Assembly (NCBI GenBank): GCA_015698045.1
Contig: BLAL01000183.1
Coordinates: 124,001-188,000, forward strand
Direction: 5' to 3'
Length of the DNA stretch: 64,000 bases
DNA from: Rhizophagus clarus
Lineage: Eukaryota > Glomeromycota > Glomeromycetes > Glomerales > Glomeraceae
The notes under the pieces were generated by a model. It was given only the letters and a program-made list of their open reading frames with translations, was not told the origin of the DNA and made no database searches. Shown in pieces: positions 10,582 through 22,879 of the stretch (within the stretch, counting starts at the first letter, position 1; each line of letters opens with the position of its first letter). A program made the position numbers and the translations under genes.

Positions 10582-12321
10582 GGCTAAATTCTCGTACAAA
10601 AACAAGAGGTAATGAATTACTTTTAAAACGAAGTTTAATTTATAAGTAAAATATGATGGACAGTAATTACGTACGACTAATTGAATTTCATGTGAGATGT
10701 CACATATAGGGTAGTCGGGTAAAGATGAGTCAATCAATTAATCGATCATGAGTTTTCAGCCTCGATCAAAAATTGATCAAAATTGAACTAACTTTGATAT
10801 TTGATCAAATTCGCCTAAATTGATTGATCAATTTACCCATGCTAATCGATCATAGTATTATGATGCAATATTTGTATGAATATAAAAAGTAGTTTTTTTT
10901 TATGTGAATTATCAAATTTAAACATACGATATTTGTGTAAAACATTAAAAGGCACCTTTTGTACATTTTATCTATAATTATAAATAAAATGTCAGACAAG
11001 AGCAAAAAACGTAAAAACATTATCATGTCAATTCACTCCTATTTTTGTTATGATAGGTTAAAGATCGTAAAAAGTGGTATTAAGGTGGAGGCTTGACACT
11101 TTGTATCTGAATTGAGTTCTTGCTTTGTGTGTGTTCATTGCTGATTAAATCTAAAAATAATGGCTCAGGTTCAAATGATTCTTTTGTATAAATTTGATAA
11201 GATTAAAGAATTTTTTTAAAGTTTAGAAATAAAATTTAATAAATTTTAATAAATCAATCAATAATCGATCAATTTTAAAGTCGATTGTCCTTTTTTTGTT
11301 TGATTGAGCCAATAAAATAAATCAAGAAATCGATTGCAACGTGATCAATTACGGTAAATCGATTTTTGATCGAGACTTTTTTCGTCAATTAAATACCCTA
11401 GTCAGTAGTCACATATCAAGTTGCGATCTTATATTACACACTACGTACATACCATAATCTGATGTAAGAATTAACTTTATAGCTATCTTATTATAGATTA
11501 TTTTTTGGATTCGATGAAAATAATTTTTTGTACTTGTAATAATTTTAAACAACTATAAAAATTAATTTAATTTTATACAAATAATTTTGTATTTTAAATA
11601 TCAGTAAGATAAGGTTTTTTTTTTTAAAAAAAAATATTGGTGTCATTGAAATAAAATTTATACCATTAAATTCCGTCTCATTGAAATGAATCATTAAAAT
11701 CTAATCAATAGATTTTTTTAAAAACAGAGGTATGTAAATTATTTATATAAATTTTATACATATTTAAATTTTACATATTATATTACATTAATAAATTCAT
11801 TTATATGTATTTTTATTTATTAGTATTTTATTTAATTAATAAAATTATTCTTTACTATATTTTGCTATATTTTAACTTATTCAATAACTTTTTTAAATGT
11901 TTATAAAGTCAATTTTTAACACACAAAATTTATTATAAAGTTTACATAGTAAATTTATAAATAAATTGCAATGAAATTTAAACTTATTTTTAAAAATATT
12001 GTTTATAATCATTTTTATATCTTTTGTAATTCCAATTACTTTAATTACTTTTTTCAATTTTATATTTCTATATTATAATCTTATTACATAACTGGTGATT
12101 TTAATAGACAACTTGAAATAAAAAAAAATATTAAGGATATATTAGCTTTAATAATTTATATAATTATTGCAGAATAAAACTGAAAAATATATAAAAACAC
12201 TTGTAAAACAAATTATTTTTTTTTATTATTTATCGTAACTACTTATATGAGAAATCAATAATTTACCTTTTTACAACTCTAATTTTGAATTCAGAACAAA
12301 GTTGAATTCGCCAAATTTAAA
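10582..12321. other. Long AT-rich intergenic region
   Basis: No gene is supported. The left half holds a candidate non-autonomous element (10708-11407). The right half (11400-12300) is almost pure A/T with short poly-T and poly-A runs and no open reading frame of note. Confidence 0.6.
10708..11407. mobile_element. Candidate MITE with TAGGGTA ends and GATCAA-rich subterminal repeats
   Basis: A 9-bp direct repeat GTCACATAT lies at 10699-10707 and at 11408-11416. Between them, TAGGGTA near the left end (10707-10713) is mirrored by TACCCTA near the right end (11394-11400). Both subterminal zones are crowded with TGATCAA/ATCGATCA motifs, including CTCGATCAAAAATTGATC on the left and its inverted form on the right. 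About 700 bp, no coding capacity. The 9-bp duplication would fit a Mutator-like element; the class is inferred. Confidence 0.5.
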
Positions 12322-13711
12322 TTACATGTGTTCATGATCTTCAGACAATAAAGGTTCGATTTCTTGTAAATTTGGTGAAGGTACGGTGAAACAAGGTGGA
12401 GGCCTTATAACATTATTAAATATAAATGTTCCAAGTACAAGAATAACAAATCCTATGTGTAAAAATATTAATTAGTTATTATAACATAAGTTGTGTTACT
12501 TAATATATTTACCAGTTACTTGAAACCAAGAGAAGCTTTCCCAACCAAGAAAAAGTGAAACTATCCAGACTAATACAATACGAGAAGTATCAATAGTTGA
12601 CCTAGCAGTTGCGCTTAACGTCCTAGTGACCGATAATCCAAAGAAATTGAAAAATGCAATAGAGAAGCAGATAGCGATCCCTGTAATCCAGATTTGTCTA
12701 AAAGAGAGTATCTGATTCCATCCCGCAGAAATATCAAAAAATCCGCCAGGATGATGTATTCCTATTGCAAAATGTAAAATTATGGCACCGACTGCAACTG
12801 TTGAGAGTCCAAATATTCCTTCAAGTCCGACTGCGCGTAAAGGTTTAACACGATATTTTTCCATAATTTTCTCTTCAATAACAAATTGACTTGCTGTGAA
12901 AATCTGAGCAAATAAAACAAAGAATACTCCGATAGAAGCATCTATTGCTGTAGAACCCTTGCTAGTGTGAGCACTATTCGAATCAATTTTTTTTTCGGCT
13001 GATGGAAATAAAATGCTGCTCATGCCAACTATTGAGACACCCAAAACTACAAGAAAAAGAGAAAACCAATGGTACGCATAGAGACGACGACGAAGGAATA
13101 ATACAGAGAAACTACCAGTAAATAATACAACTGCTCCGCGAAGCATTTGATAAACTGAGGCTGTGGTATAGATCAACCCAACATTCATAAGCTAAAAAAA
13201 CAAATATGCGTATTACAAAACGATATCTTTAAATAGAGTGATCCTGTTTTCTGTTGAATAATCAAACACATTCAAACGAATTATTTTGAAATGAAAATTC
13301 AATACATACTGTAGTTCCGCAAATGTCGCATAATGTAGGTAACCAAAACAAGAATACGCGCTGTCCAGTTAATTCCTCTTCGACTTTAGTAGTAAGGACA
13401 TTATTTTCAGATTCTTCAACGACAGTAATTCCCTCTGAATCAGCAGCTGTTAAGGTGCCATCAACAGTTAAAGGGACATATTTTCTGGCTTGATGATATT
13501 CCCAGATCAAAATTGCATAAACTAATATGTAACATAGCGTCTCTCCAACGAACATATTAAAAGTTTGCCATACAGGTTGCTCAAAATATTTTGATTTCTT
13601 CGGATCATCACAGTCTTCAACGCAAGTCATATCCTGGTATTTGTTAAGAATGGTGTTGCAAACACCGCTTATTAACATACCAGTTGTTAAAAATAACGTT
13701 TTCGTTCCCAT
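12322..13711 (-). CDS. SLC35F6-like drug/metabolite-superfamily transporter
   Basis: Three exons: 13310-13711, 12513-13191 and 12322-12452 (1212 nt, 403 aa). It starts with MGTKTLFLTTGMLISGVCNT, then a polar loop with YQDMTCVEDCDD, and about ten hydrophobic helices. Family-typical stretches are FWLPTLCDICGTT, MNVGLIYTTASVYQMLRGAV, FTASQFVIEEKIMEKYRV and SIAFFNFFGLSVTRTLSATA. SLC35F6 proteins sit in lysosomal/vacuolar or mitochondrial membranes; the substrate is not established. The C-terminus EPLLSEDHEHM contains an acidic dileucine-like signal (EPLL), which fits vacuolar sorting. An in-frame ATG at 13846 would extend the N-terminus but reads into the divergent promoter, so 13711 is preferred. 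Confidence 0.9.
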
Positions 13712-13908
13712 CTTTGTTAAGGAATTTGGGTAGAATAAATTATATGATAAAATCGACAGACATACAGTATCAGATATATCATATATGAATAGGATGATCG
13801 CGATCTGAGGTGACCAAAATTGATTGATCGGGCTGGTTGCGATCAATCAAGAGCTAATATATTCATATTTATTTTTATGTAAAAATTTATTCGTAATAAC
13901 AATATTCC
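13712..13908. promoter_or_regulatory. Bidirectional promoter SLC35F6-like/MPC2
   Basis: Roughly 197 bp between divergent start codons. It carries TGATCAA-type motifs (13800-13850). A TAATAACAATATT stretch sits just upstream of the MPC2 ATG. Confidence 0.45.
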
Positions 13909-14570
13909 ATGGCTGCAAACTCGATAGTCTCGACCAAACTTCAACGGTTTATTAATCACCCTGCGGGTATGTGTTTTTGTTTAAGAATTATCTTTTTATT
14001 TCTGTTTCATTTATTTCTTATTTTTTAAGGTCCAAAAACTGTGCATTTTTGGGCACCGGTAATGAAATGGGTAATTTTCTTTTATATTACCCCTTGTAAG
14101 TGATTTATTCACTCTGCTACTAGACTTTAATATACTTTTATGATTATTATAGGGATTAGTTATCGCTGGTTTAAGCGATCTCAAACGTCCCCCAGAATCA
14201 TTATCAGTATCCCAAACTGTTGGTATGTGCGTACATATTTGTATATATGATACAACCTCACATGAAAGTTAGGTATCAAATAATTTTTTTTATTTATTAT
14301 CTTTAAAAGCTCTTACAGCAACAGGGTTGATCTGGTCACGATATTCTACACAAATTATTCCTGTGAATTATACTTTATTGTCCGTGAATTTATTTGTAGC
14401 TGGAACTGGGTTAACTCAAATGTATAGGATATGGAAGTTAGTATATATAAATGATATAAATGACATGTGTATAATAATTTTAACATGATTCTTAAATTTA
14501 CAGTTATCGCCGGTCATTAAAATCATCTGTAACCTCTAATGATCCTGTAGTAACAAATACAACTTCATAA
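13909..14570 (+). CDS. MPC2: Mitochondrial pyruvate carrier subunit 2
   Basis: Five exons: 13909-13966, 14030-14070, 14153-14222, 14310-14436 and 14504-14570 (363 nt, 120 aa). Family blocks run in order: LQRFINHPAGPKTVHFWAP, KWGLVIAGLSDLKRPPE, SLSVSQTVALTATGLIWSRY and LLSVNLFVAGTGLTQMYRI. MPC2 pairs with MPC1 in the inner mitochondrial membrane to import pyruvate. Length and the absence of a cleaved presequence are typical. It ends 75 bp before the convergent stop of the F-box gene. Confidence 0.96.
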
Positions 14571-14645
14571 ATAATAATATAATTATATGTTTATTAGTGC
14601 TTCATAAAAATTTCAATAAATAATCTAGAAAAGTCCCAAAACGAT

Positions 14646-15842
14646 TTATCTATTTTCTAGTTTTAAATTAATTTTTTGAAGTATTGGTTTTAATCCACGA
14701 AAGAATCTAGAAGAATGATTATTATTGGATTCGCTGCGTTCAGTATGAACAATTCTATTCACGACCTCTTCAAGAGTATCATAAGATTCAGGGTCGCGAA
14801 GAAATCGAGCTGCTAAAGAATATTTCCACATATTTTGCTTTTTCACATTTTTTTCTTCTAACGCTGCTTCAAATCTACTTCTAATTGAAAAATCTCCTTG
14901 AGTATCTGATATATGCTTAATCATTTTTGTTGTTTCTTGATCATCTCTATCGTATTCTGATAATATCCATTTAAGAACTTTTGATGAGTATCGGTAATAT
15001 TTTGTAATACTGTATTCGGAAAGAATTTGGTCCAAAAGATTAAAGCGAGAAGCAAATATTTGATTTCGTGATTCTTCTGGAATAAAATTCGATGTTGTAC
15101 CAGAAACTAACCAAGAAGCACAAACTTTAACAAACTCTATTCTTAAGCTAAAAACAACACCCTCCGGAGAACACTCATCATCATCCTTACAATTTCGCTG
15201 GTCGTCTGGTATATTGCAAGAAGGTGTAGTAGTTATATGGCACTTTAATATTATATCTTTATCTCCTAAACAAGATACAACAGTCCCTTCTTCTAAAGAT
15301 GGTTCATCATCTAATTGGTATACTTTTTGTACAGATTCTACATAATTCTTATGAAATTTTGATCTAGCAAGTCTTAGCACTTCTTGAGCCTGTGGATCAG
15401 AATTTCTCTTGATACTCTTTATAGGAATTCCAAATGTTGGATCCGATGGTGAATATTTGCTTAGTGTCGTATTTACACCTCTCCATTCTCCAAACAATAT
15501 TCTGATCTCTCGCAAGTGTTTTGAATAACAAAAAGCAGGTTCTAATTCTATTCTCTTAGGAGAAGGCTTGAATGTGAAAATGTTCGATGAAGGATCATAA
15601 CTTGCAAAATCAAGGTCATAACAAAGTTTTGGATTCCTTGATGTACCGGCTCGAAGGTGGACTTGTGAACCGGAGGAAGTAATATGTTCGACTATAGCAT
15701 GGTCACATAAACTATACCATTCCTTATTTACTCGCTTGAATGAATATATTTCTTTTAATGGAAGTAATGCAAGAGCATGTTGAAAGATTTCAATTGGAAG
15801 TGTTATATTATTTTTTGAAACTGGAGCTTGTTCCATCATCAT
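14646..15842 (-). CDS. F-box protein, intronless, unknown target
   Basis: Single exon, 398 aa. Residues 13-50 form an F-box (ITLPIEIFQHALALLPLKEI then RVNKEWYSLC), which would recruit the protein to SKP1 in an SCF ubiquitin ligase. The rest has no recognised repeat: no LRR, WD40 or Kelch pattern. It contains a Cys-rich segment (residues about 190-230) and a Lys/Arg-rich, helical C-terminus. F-box genes are expanded in Glomeromycotina genomes. The start has three consecutive ATGs; the first is annotated. No transmembrane segment. Confidence 0.85.
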   Translation of the reverse strand: MMMEQAPVSKNNITLPIEIFQHALALLPLKEIYSFKRVNKEWYSLCDHAIVEHITSSGSQVHLRAGTSRNPKLCYDLDFASYDPSSNIFTFKPSPKRIELEPAFCYSKHLREIRILFGEWRGVNTTLSKYSPSDPTFGIPIKSIKRNSDPQAQEVLRLARSKFHKNYVESVQKVYQLDDEPSLEEGTVVSCLGDKDIILKCHITTTPSCNIPDDQRNCKDDDECSPEGVVFSLRIEFVKVCASWLVSGTTSNFIPEESRNQIFASRFNLLDQILSEYSITKYYRYSSKVLKWILSEYDRDDQETTKMIKHISDTQGDFSIRSRFEAALEEKNVKKQNMWKYSLAARFLRDPESYDTLEEVVNRIVHTERSESNNNHSSRFFRGLKPILQKINLKLENR

Positions 15843-17854
15843 CTATGATTGTTGGAAGAAAAATGTGAACGAGTAATTTGTAAAATCTAGTGTTGTTACA
15901 CAGTTTTTTTAATCTTAATAGGGCGTATTTTTTGTCTTTTTTTCAAGCACGAACAATAAAAAATGAAAAAAATGACAAATTATATTACTAAAGGCAAGCA
16001 TTCAAATCCTTTGAATTTACCACTGTGTGTTTCTTTTACAAAAACTTCTTTTAATCTAGTCTAAATTATCATTTTTACATAGACGGAATAATTAGTGACC
16101 AAAGATCTATTAAATATTATTTTTGGTCTATATATTTTTTCATTTACAACTTCTTTTATAGTTTAATTTCAGTAAGTATTAATTAGATATTCTTTTAATG
16201 CAAAAACATAATCACTGAACTTTAATGAGAATATTCTATAAAAATAGCCGTCGGCGGCCGAAAATTTGAGAAACGGTGGTCGCAGTTCTTCCGGTATTAT
16301 ATTTAAACGTGAAGGTAATTTCATATTCTGACAGATTTTATGCCTTTGAAATTTATTTAAATGAAAATTATTTTAAAAACAGAAAAATATGTTTATGGCA
16401 AAGCTTGTGGATGCGGCTGACTACTTTCTTTCTTTCTTTCTTTAAACCGAAAACGTTAATAAATTGCAATTACAATAAACTCAATTTTTTGTCCTTTTCA
16501 ATATTATCACATGATTATTTTATTTTTGAAAAATTTTGTAATGAAACGCGTCGATAATGTTTTCATTAAACAGGTCAGGTACAGTTTTTGTCCGATAAGC
16601 TTGTAATTGTAATAACTGACATTAAACAAACCATTAGAGAGTTAAAACGTTTTTTAACTTTCAAGTATTCAAATAAAGACCGAACTATTACCGATCTTAT
16701 AAAAATGATGCATCACGCACATTAAAATACACGAACTCTTCGCTTGAAGCCAACGAGTGGTTACATGAAAACAAGTTAAAATTGCTTTTAATTATTTGTA
16801 TCTTACATTTACATTGGATTTGATTGTTGAATGGCGAGTATTTCCAAAACGATCCAAAATATCATTATTGCAACTATGTGATTCATCTACAATATTTCTC
16901 TTTCATATAAATCACATGTCAACTTTTCCAATTGTTTAAAGGGACTAAATCTTTAAAAGATTATGAAATTTAAAGCCAGAAGTCCTGTGGAAGAAAGTAA
17001 TTTATGTGTACAAATCATGTCTACTTCGACTCCCACGAAAAATATTGCGTTGTCTATTATGGTTGAAATGTTAGTAAGTAAATACCCAATGGATAAATAA
17101 CAGTTTTTGTTTTTAACAATCTCTTTGCATTCTTCTAGTTTCAACATGAATTGGCGAAACCAAAAATAGTGACCTTGAGTAATTGGAACGTTTATGATCT
17201 TTAATGAATCGCCAATTGAATATGCCTATGTATGTATAATAATTTTAACATGGATTTTAATATTATAAGGCTTGTTATCGCGTAGCGCGTCAGATAAGTA
17301 TTCAAAATTATAAGGAAAACGTATACAAGATAAAATTATATGATATTGGAGAAGAAACTAAAATCAGGACTGCGATAGAGAAATTAAATGAATATTGTAC
17401 CGATTTTGGTTTAATCAAGCAACAGAATGACACGGGAAGGGTAAACCTTGGAATTAAACAATTGTTATAAATAACGTTCGCAATTTGTTTCTTTGATTTA
17501 ATAGTTTGCAAATTTTTATTACAACTATCAAGTGGTGATTTACATACGTACTTCGGTTCATAATCAAATTGTAGGAACTTATATTTTTTTTTAACGTATG
17601 TCATTCACGTGATCTATTATCACTCAGTTATGTCTAAAATTGGAAATAAAACCATGACATATATATATATTTTAATATTTGTAAGCTATCCGCCCAAAAA
17701 ATCCTTCTCTTCAGTAAAATCCATCCGTCCTCAAAAAAAAAAAAAAAAACTTTGCTCATTCAACAAGGAAGCTCATAAATAGCACAAAAAGTTTATATAC
17801 TCGCTTTTTCAATTTTCTATTACTTTTTTTTTGAAGTTTTTACCGTAGTTTTTT
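15843..17854. other. Intergenic region with possible gene relics
   Basis: No intact gene is supported. Two patches look once-coding: about 16262-16315 (reads NGGRSSSGIIFKRE before a GT) and an open stretch from ATG 16961 to about 17098 containing MSTSTPTKNIALSIMVEML. Neither joins a longer frame. An imperfect inverted pair AATTGGCGA/TCGCCAATT lies at about 17152 and 17208. A poly-A run is at 17733-17749. Confidence 0.4.
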
Positions 17855-18433
17855 ATGTCCGAGATCCAAAATCTTCAAACTTACGGTATGGCATAAAAAT
17901 ATTTAATTAAATTCTTTGAGTTTTATTAATCCGTTTTTTTGGTCAACAGACCCTTTCGCTGATACCGGTGAAGAAGAAGCAGGACAACCCCAAGGGTATA
18001 TTCGTATCCTTTTTTATGGAAGGTCATCCGGGATGACCGCCATAATATATGAATAGCTATTTTTAAGCTAACTTGAAAAGAAAAAATTGTTTCATTTTTT
18101 TCCTTAACTTCTTTGTTATTAAAAAGATATTCGTATACAACAGAGAAACGGCAGAAAGACTTTGACCACTGTTCAAGGTTTACCTAGTGAATATGATCAA
18201 AAGAAATTGTTAAAAGCTTTCAAAAAGGTCTGGATTAATAAAATAAGATACTATTATAAACATTAAAATTAATTTTTGATTATTTATAGGAATTCGCTTG
18301 TAATGGTACACTTGTGCAAGATGAGGAGCTTGGACAAATAATCCAACTTCAAGGAGACCAACGTCTCAAAGTCCAAAACTTCCTTGGGGACAACGGGATC
18401 GACAAAAATATCATCAAGATTCACGGTTTCTAG
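17855..18433 (+). CDS. SUI1: Translation initiation factor eIF1 (Sui1)
   Basis: Four exons: 17855-17885, 17950-18003, 18127-18227 and 18290-18433 (330 nt, 109 aa). The N-terminal tail has DPFADTGEEE. The core reads YIHIRIQQRNGRKTLTTVQG, GLPSEYDQKKLLKAFKKEF, CNGTLVQDEELGQIIQLQGD and QRLKVQNFLGDNGI, all standard eIF1 blocks. eIF1 binds the 40S P-site region and enforces AUG selection during scanning. The exon 2 donor must be GTATCC at 18004: a nearby GT at 17996 would break the frame and lose the invariant Tyr-Ile-His-Ile-Arg-Ile segment. A pyrimidine-rich stretch precedes the start. Confidence 0.96.
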
Positions 18434-19020
18434 ACCTTTTGGTGTATAGAAATCATGTTCGCTCCGATATTTTTAAGAATTGAAGTAAAAATCTTTATAT
18501 AGAAAGAATACTTCTATAATTGGGCTGAGTGTTTATAAATTTTTGGGGGACAGACTTAGTAATATTATTTATTCTTTCTTTATTTACTTTTTTTAAATAA
18601 GCGATGTTTAAAAGAATAGTCAGTCTTTCTTTTTGCAATAATCAGTCTTTTCCTTAATAAAATACAATTATCAAAAAATTGTTATAATCAATGTATGAAT
18701 TTTATTTCATTTTACTATTGTACAATATAACCTAAAATTTGTTTCATAACAATTTGATGCAATACTTCACAACGATATGCGTTAAAAATTTCAATATTAA
18801 ACAAGTAGACATCATGTAAGAAATCAAATCCAATCAAATGATTGGTTCTATTTAAATAAATAATATTAATAAATATATAAAAAAACTGAGATAATTAGGA
18901 TTCATAATTTTATTATCCATTAACTAGATATAATGATTACTACGAATAATTACTTGATTTCTATATTATACCAAAATCTTACCCAACCCAACATAAACAC
19001 AAAAAACATGCTGCAAGATC
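18434..19020. other. Convergent 3' intergenic region
   Basis: 3' flanks of eIF1 and the vacuolar transporter. AT-rich, no coding signal. Confidence 0.65.
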
Positions 19021-21340
19021 TTATTCACCACCCCATTTGCGAATGGTTACATGAGTGGTATAAAACAGAGAAAATACACCAAAAATCAATATAGATACGT
19101 CTAACATTTTAGCACCAAAAGTACGAGCCACTTTATAATGGAAAAGAGGAGGATATATAAAACATAATGGCACACTAAAGAATATTATAAACAATAATTA
19201 TAAATATAAGTCATGTAATAGAAAGATTATAAGTATTGTAGAAATACTACTTACCATGCAAACGAGCCTATCAATGAAACAAATTTGTCCAAATCACTGG
19301 CACCACCCCAAGAAATTAAAGCACATACAAATACTGTTAAGGTACGGAAAATGTTCTTTTGCCATTTAACATAAGGGTCATCTTTACCACTTTTTTCAAA
19401 TAAACCTTGTTCCATAATTCTAATTGCCGGGAATAATTGAAGAGGAATTGATAATAGAATGGCTAAAGCATATAATAACTGAACTGTCTGAACAAGTGGA
19501 TCAGTACTTGGCAGATTGATAATCACTACTGTTTTTATTTCACTGCCAAAAGTAGCATAAGATAAAGCTCCAATCGATGTGAAGAGAACACTAATAAAAA
19601 TCATCACGCCTGTTAACACCTTAGGAAATTTCTCAGGTTCTTTCATAGATTCAGTAATGGGAATAATCTAAATTATATACAAAATTATTAAATAATCAAA
19701 TTACATAAATACTAAAAAAAGGTCGACACATGACATACTGACCAATCCAATTCCCTCGAAAGTGAACACAGCCGTACCAATAAATAACGCAAAGTCATCT
19801 GGATTAAATGCAGCAATATCACTAACTCCCTCTTTTACCAACTGATTTATATCAAAATAATACAAGTATAAAAGACCAAACATAATAAAAGCATCCGCAA
19901 TCAATGCCGTAAAAGAAAGTTTCGATATGCGCCGAATCATTGCGAGCGGTACGTAAACAAGTATTTGTATCAAAATGTATACATATATTTGTAATCGAAT
20001 ACCCAAAACTTGTTCCGCGACCGAATCGAGATTTTCAGCGACAAATATCATATAAGCACACACAAATCCAATCTATAGTTAAATGACATGTTAACGAATT
20101 ATTATTTTAAATGTTACTTAGTGAAAATCCAATACCTGAGAAATAGTGATAGAAAATAACACTGCAAATCTCATCCAACTTCCGTATAAAGCATTACCAA
20201 TGTCTATTAACAAAATCAATATGAATGTTAATATATAACTGAGGTACAAAATGATTTATGTACTTATATTATCACGTACCACCAAAACTGTATGGGTAAT
20301 GTGTTCGTGTCCGTACCAGCAACAGGAATGAACATAAAGATATCAGAGCTATAAAAACCAAAAATATAGAAGAAAAGGCCATACCTCCATTATAAAATCT
20401 GTTCAACAATATAATGAAATTAGAACAATATTTTGTTCATAATTAGGTTGAATTTATCAATCCAATAATTACGATATTATTATAAAAAACCAAATTAACA
20501 TAATAAATTAAATTATACCTACGCTTTTGGTAAGAACATAACACCAGTACCTACAAAAGACTTTAAAAGCAAAAACACAGCTTTAGAAGGAGAGGCAGTG
20601 CCATCAGTGGTATTCCTTTCCCTTGGAAGCAAAGGAGCAGATTCCAAAGCAATGGGCTCATAATCATCATCATTATCATCTTCTTCCTCTTCATCATCAG
20701 ACAAATCTTCACCAGCAAAATGGCCATACATTGCCAAAAAATCGATGAAGCTCCTAATCATATTTGGTGGCTCCTTTCCTGCTTTCCTTGCTTTCATTAT
20801 AACATGATGACGACGGAAACCTCCTGGCTCTCTGATATTAGATGTTTCTGGATCAATAGGTCGTGGTAAATATAAAGAACGGGAACGCGTGCGCTTCATA
20901 GGAGCATTTTCTACTTCTGCATGCCACTTGTAAACTTCATGAGTTGCATCTCCACCTGGCAATTTAAAAGAGGTAGAATTAAGAGCATAACTATCTGCTA
21001 GATTGTCATCGGGACTGTCAGCTTCGGTAACAAGGTGCTTTTTCACAATTTCAGCTTTTTTTTGTTGAGGAATATCTATAGAAGTTTCCGAAATCGGATT
21101 TAAAGATCCAAAAGAACTCGCAGCAGGAAATTTTCCAGAACTGCTTAGATAGTTATCGTTTGTATTCTGTATGCTAGAGAGAGGTTGAGACTTAGAGAGT
21201 TGCGAGAACGATTGGGCTAACGGAGGAGAAGTCACCAGGCGATTTATAGCACTTTGGCGGCTTCCAACTTCACTACGGCTAGGAGACCCGACTTTTTTTC
21301 CACGCTTGATTTCTACAGGCTCGGACGCTGGAGAAACCAT
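19021..21340 (-). CDS. AVT3: Vacuolar amino-acid transporter, AVT3/AVT4 (SLC36) type
   Basis: Six exons: 20523-21340, 20280-20398, 20136-20203, 19743-20072, 19255-19667 and 19021-19174 (1902 nt, 633 aa). The first about 255 residues are a soluble, Ser-rich tail with a strongly acidic run (DLSDDEEEEDDNDDDYEP) followed by a dileucine-like ESAPLLPRE. The transporter core starts at KAVFLLLKSFVGTGVMFLPK, the signature of the amino-acid/auxin permease family, and continues with FYNGG, YVPLAMIRRISKLSF, FTFEGIGL and IPITESMKEPEKFP. About ten to eleven hydrophobic helices follow the tail. AVT3/4 proteins export neutral and basic amino acids from the vacuole, which would suit nitrogen mobilisation in a symbiotic fungus (inference). 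Confidence 0.94.
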
Positions 21341-22879
21341 ATTTGATAGCTTTGCTCAAAAATATCTAATTCTAAATTATCGTTTGTTAAACTAATAGTA
21401 AGGTACAAAGAACCTTTATATTACAGTATCTAGAAAGTAAACAATATATAATCTCCATATCTCTTAAAAGTATGTATATGATCATGAGGCCGCATCAGTT
21501 GCAGTGTCACGCGCGTGATTATTGAATTGTTGTTCTAGCCAAGAAAATTCATTATAATATATTCAATATCTAAGATGACAATGTAATATTCGTATAAGAA
21601 GTTAATAACAAACAAAATTCGTATGTTACACTTGATTATATCCTGTTTTACCGTACTGTTGTTTCAGGCTGAGAATGTTGCCACGCATAAAGTATCAGCC
21701 TCAAATCATATTCTGTTTCTGTATATTGGAAAGCTTGTTCCATAATGGACTAGGTAATATGTATAAATATATGATTCGTCCTCGCCCTTTAGTACCAAAT
21801 CTATTCGATTGATCCGTGACTTCCCGATATCATTCGTCAATCATGAATTTAGCCTAGTTTTAGCCAATGATGAATATTCATTGTAAAGACCCGAGCAAAT
21901 TTTTAAAATTGGAATTCGTAATAGCTATAGAGTTACTGACTTTTCTGAGATGACTTCTCGAGGTTCATTTTATTATTTTCCTTATTGATCTCGCATCCAT
22001 CCTTCGAATTTTACTTGATATGTTTTGATATGTTGTACAACCAACAGAATTTCCATCGGGCCGGATATTTTTTAGCAAATTTCCTCACGGATCTTTCTTA
22101 ATATAATGTCCAGATCCGGTTAAATAGTAATAGCCGAACGAATACATTTGGATAATGAATGGGTTTCCGTAGTACGTATTCTCATGTGGAAAAATGCCTT
22201 TTTAAGGCGGTAAATATAAAAAGTCACTTAAAAGTTTAATATTTCTATGGTTTAATAAAAAAAAAGATATTTTACTTTAATCGTTATAACTTTTCCAATA
22301 TTGGTTAATAAATACAAGCGAAATTTCGTAATGAATAGTAATCAAATGATCAATAACTTTAAGACACTCCTTTTATTTCATATAAAAATTATATCTAATA
22401 AACCGGTTTACAGACAAGTTTGCATAATTTTATTTATTATTGGTTATATTCTGTAATCTAAAGTTACACGTTTTGTTTCTTAACCATTTTGCTTTTAATA
22501 AATAATTGTATTATACCGTATATTTCCGAAATTAAGCACCTTTTTTTTTTACAAAGGTGCTTAATTTCAGTATTTTTATCCATCAATGATATAATTATCA
22601 TAAAGTAGTGCAATTTAGTCTTAATTTCGGGGGTGCTTGATTTTGAAACTTTATAAATAAAAAGAGTATATATCAGATTTATTATCAAATTGTGATTTTT
22701 TAGTTTTTTCTTTTTATTTTTAAATAATTAATAATTAATAATTAAAAAAATTAATGTATTTCTTTAAACTACTAATAAATAGTAATTTATTCTATTTTTA
22801 CTTATAGATAACAAAGTATATTTAGTTTGTAATTTAATATTTATATATAAAATTACAGTTAAATTTAATTAAATTTATA
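21341..22879. other. AT-rich gap between AVT3 and the TIR-element block
   Basis: 21341-22460 is moderately complex sequence with no open frame that extends through splice sites, probably promoter plus relics. A hairpin repeat lies at 22528-22568. From 22700 onward the sequence is nearly pure A/T. Confidence 0.5.
22528..22568. repeat. Perfect 16-bp inverted repeat (hairpin), with a third diverged copy nearby
   Basis: Arms at 22528-22543 and 22553-22568 (GAAATTAAGCACCTTT and its complement) are separated by 9 nt. A diverged third copy in the second orientation lies at about 22621-22644 (TTAATTTCGGGGGTGCTTGA). It resembles a MITE end or a nested insertion. Confidence 0.7.

Noticed and set aside
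16276..16557. 93-codon plus-strand frame
   Set aside because: Composition typical of AT-rich non-coding DNA (Phe, Asn, Tyr, Lys); it crosses a likely GT donor of a small relic exon.
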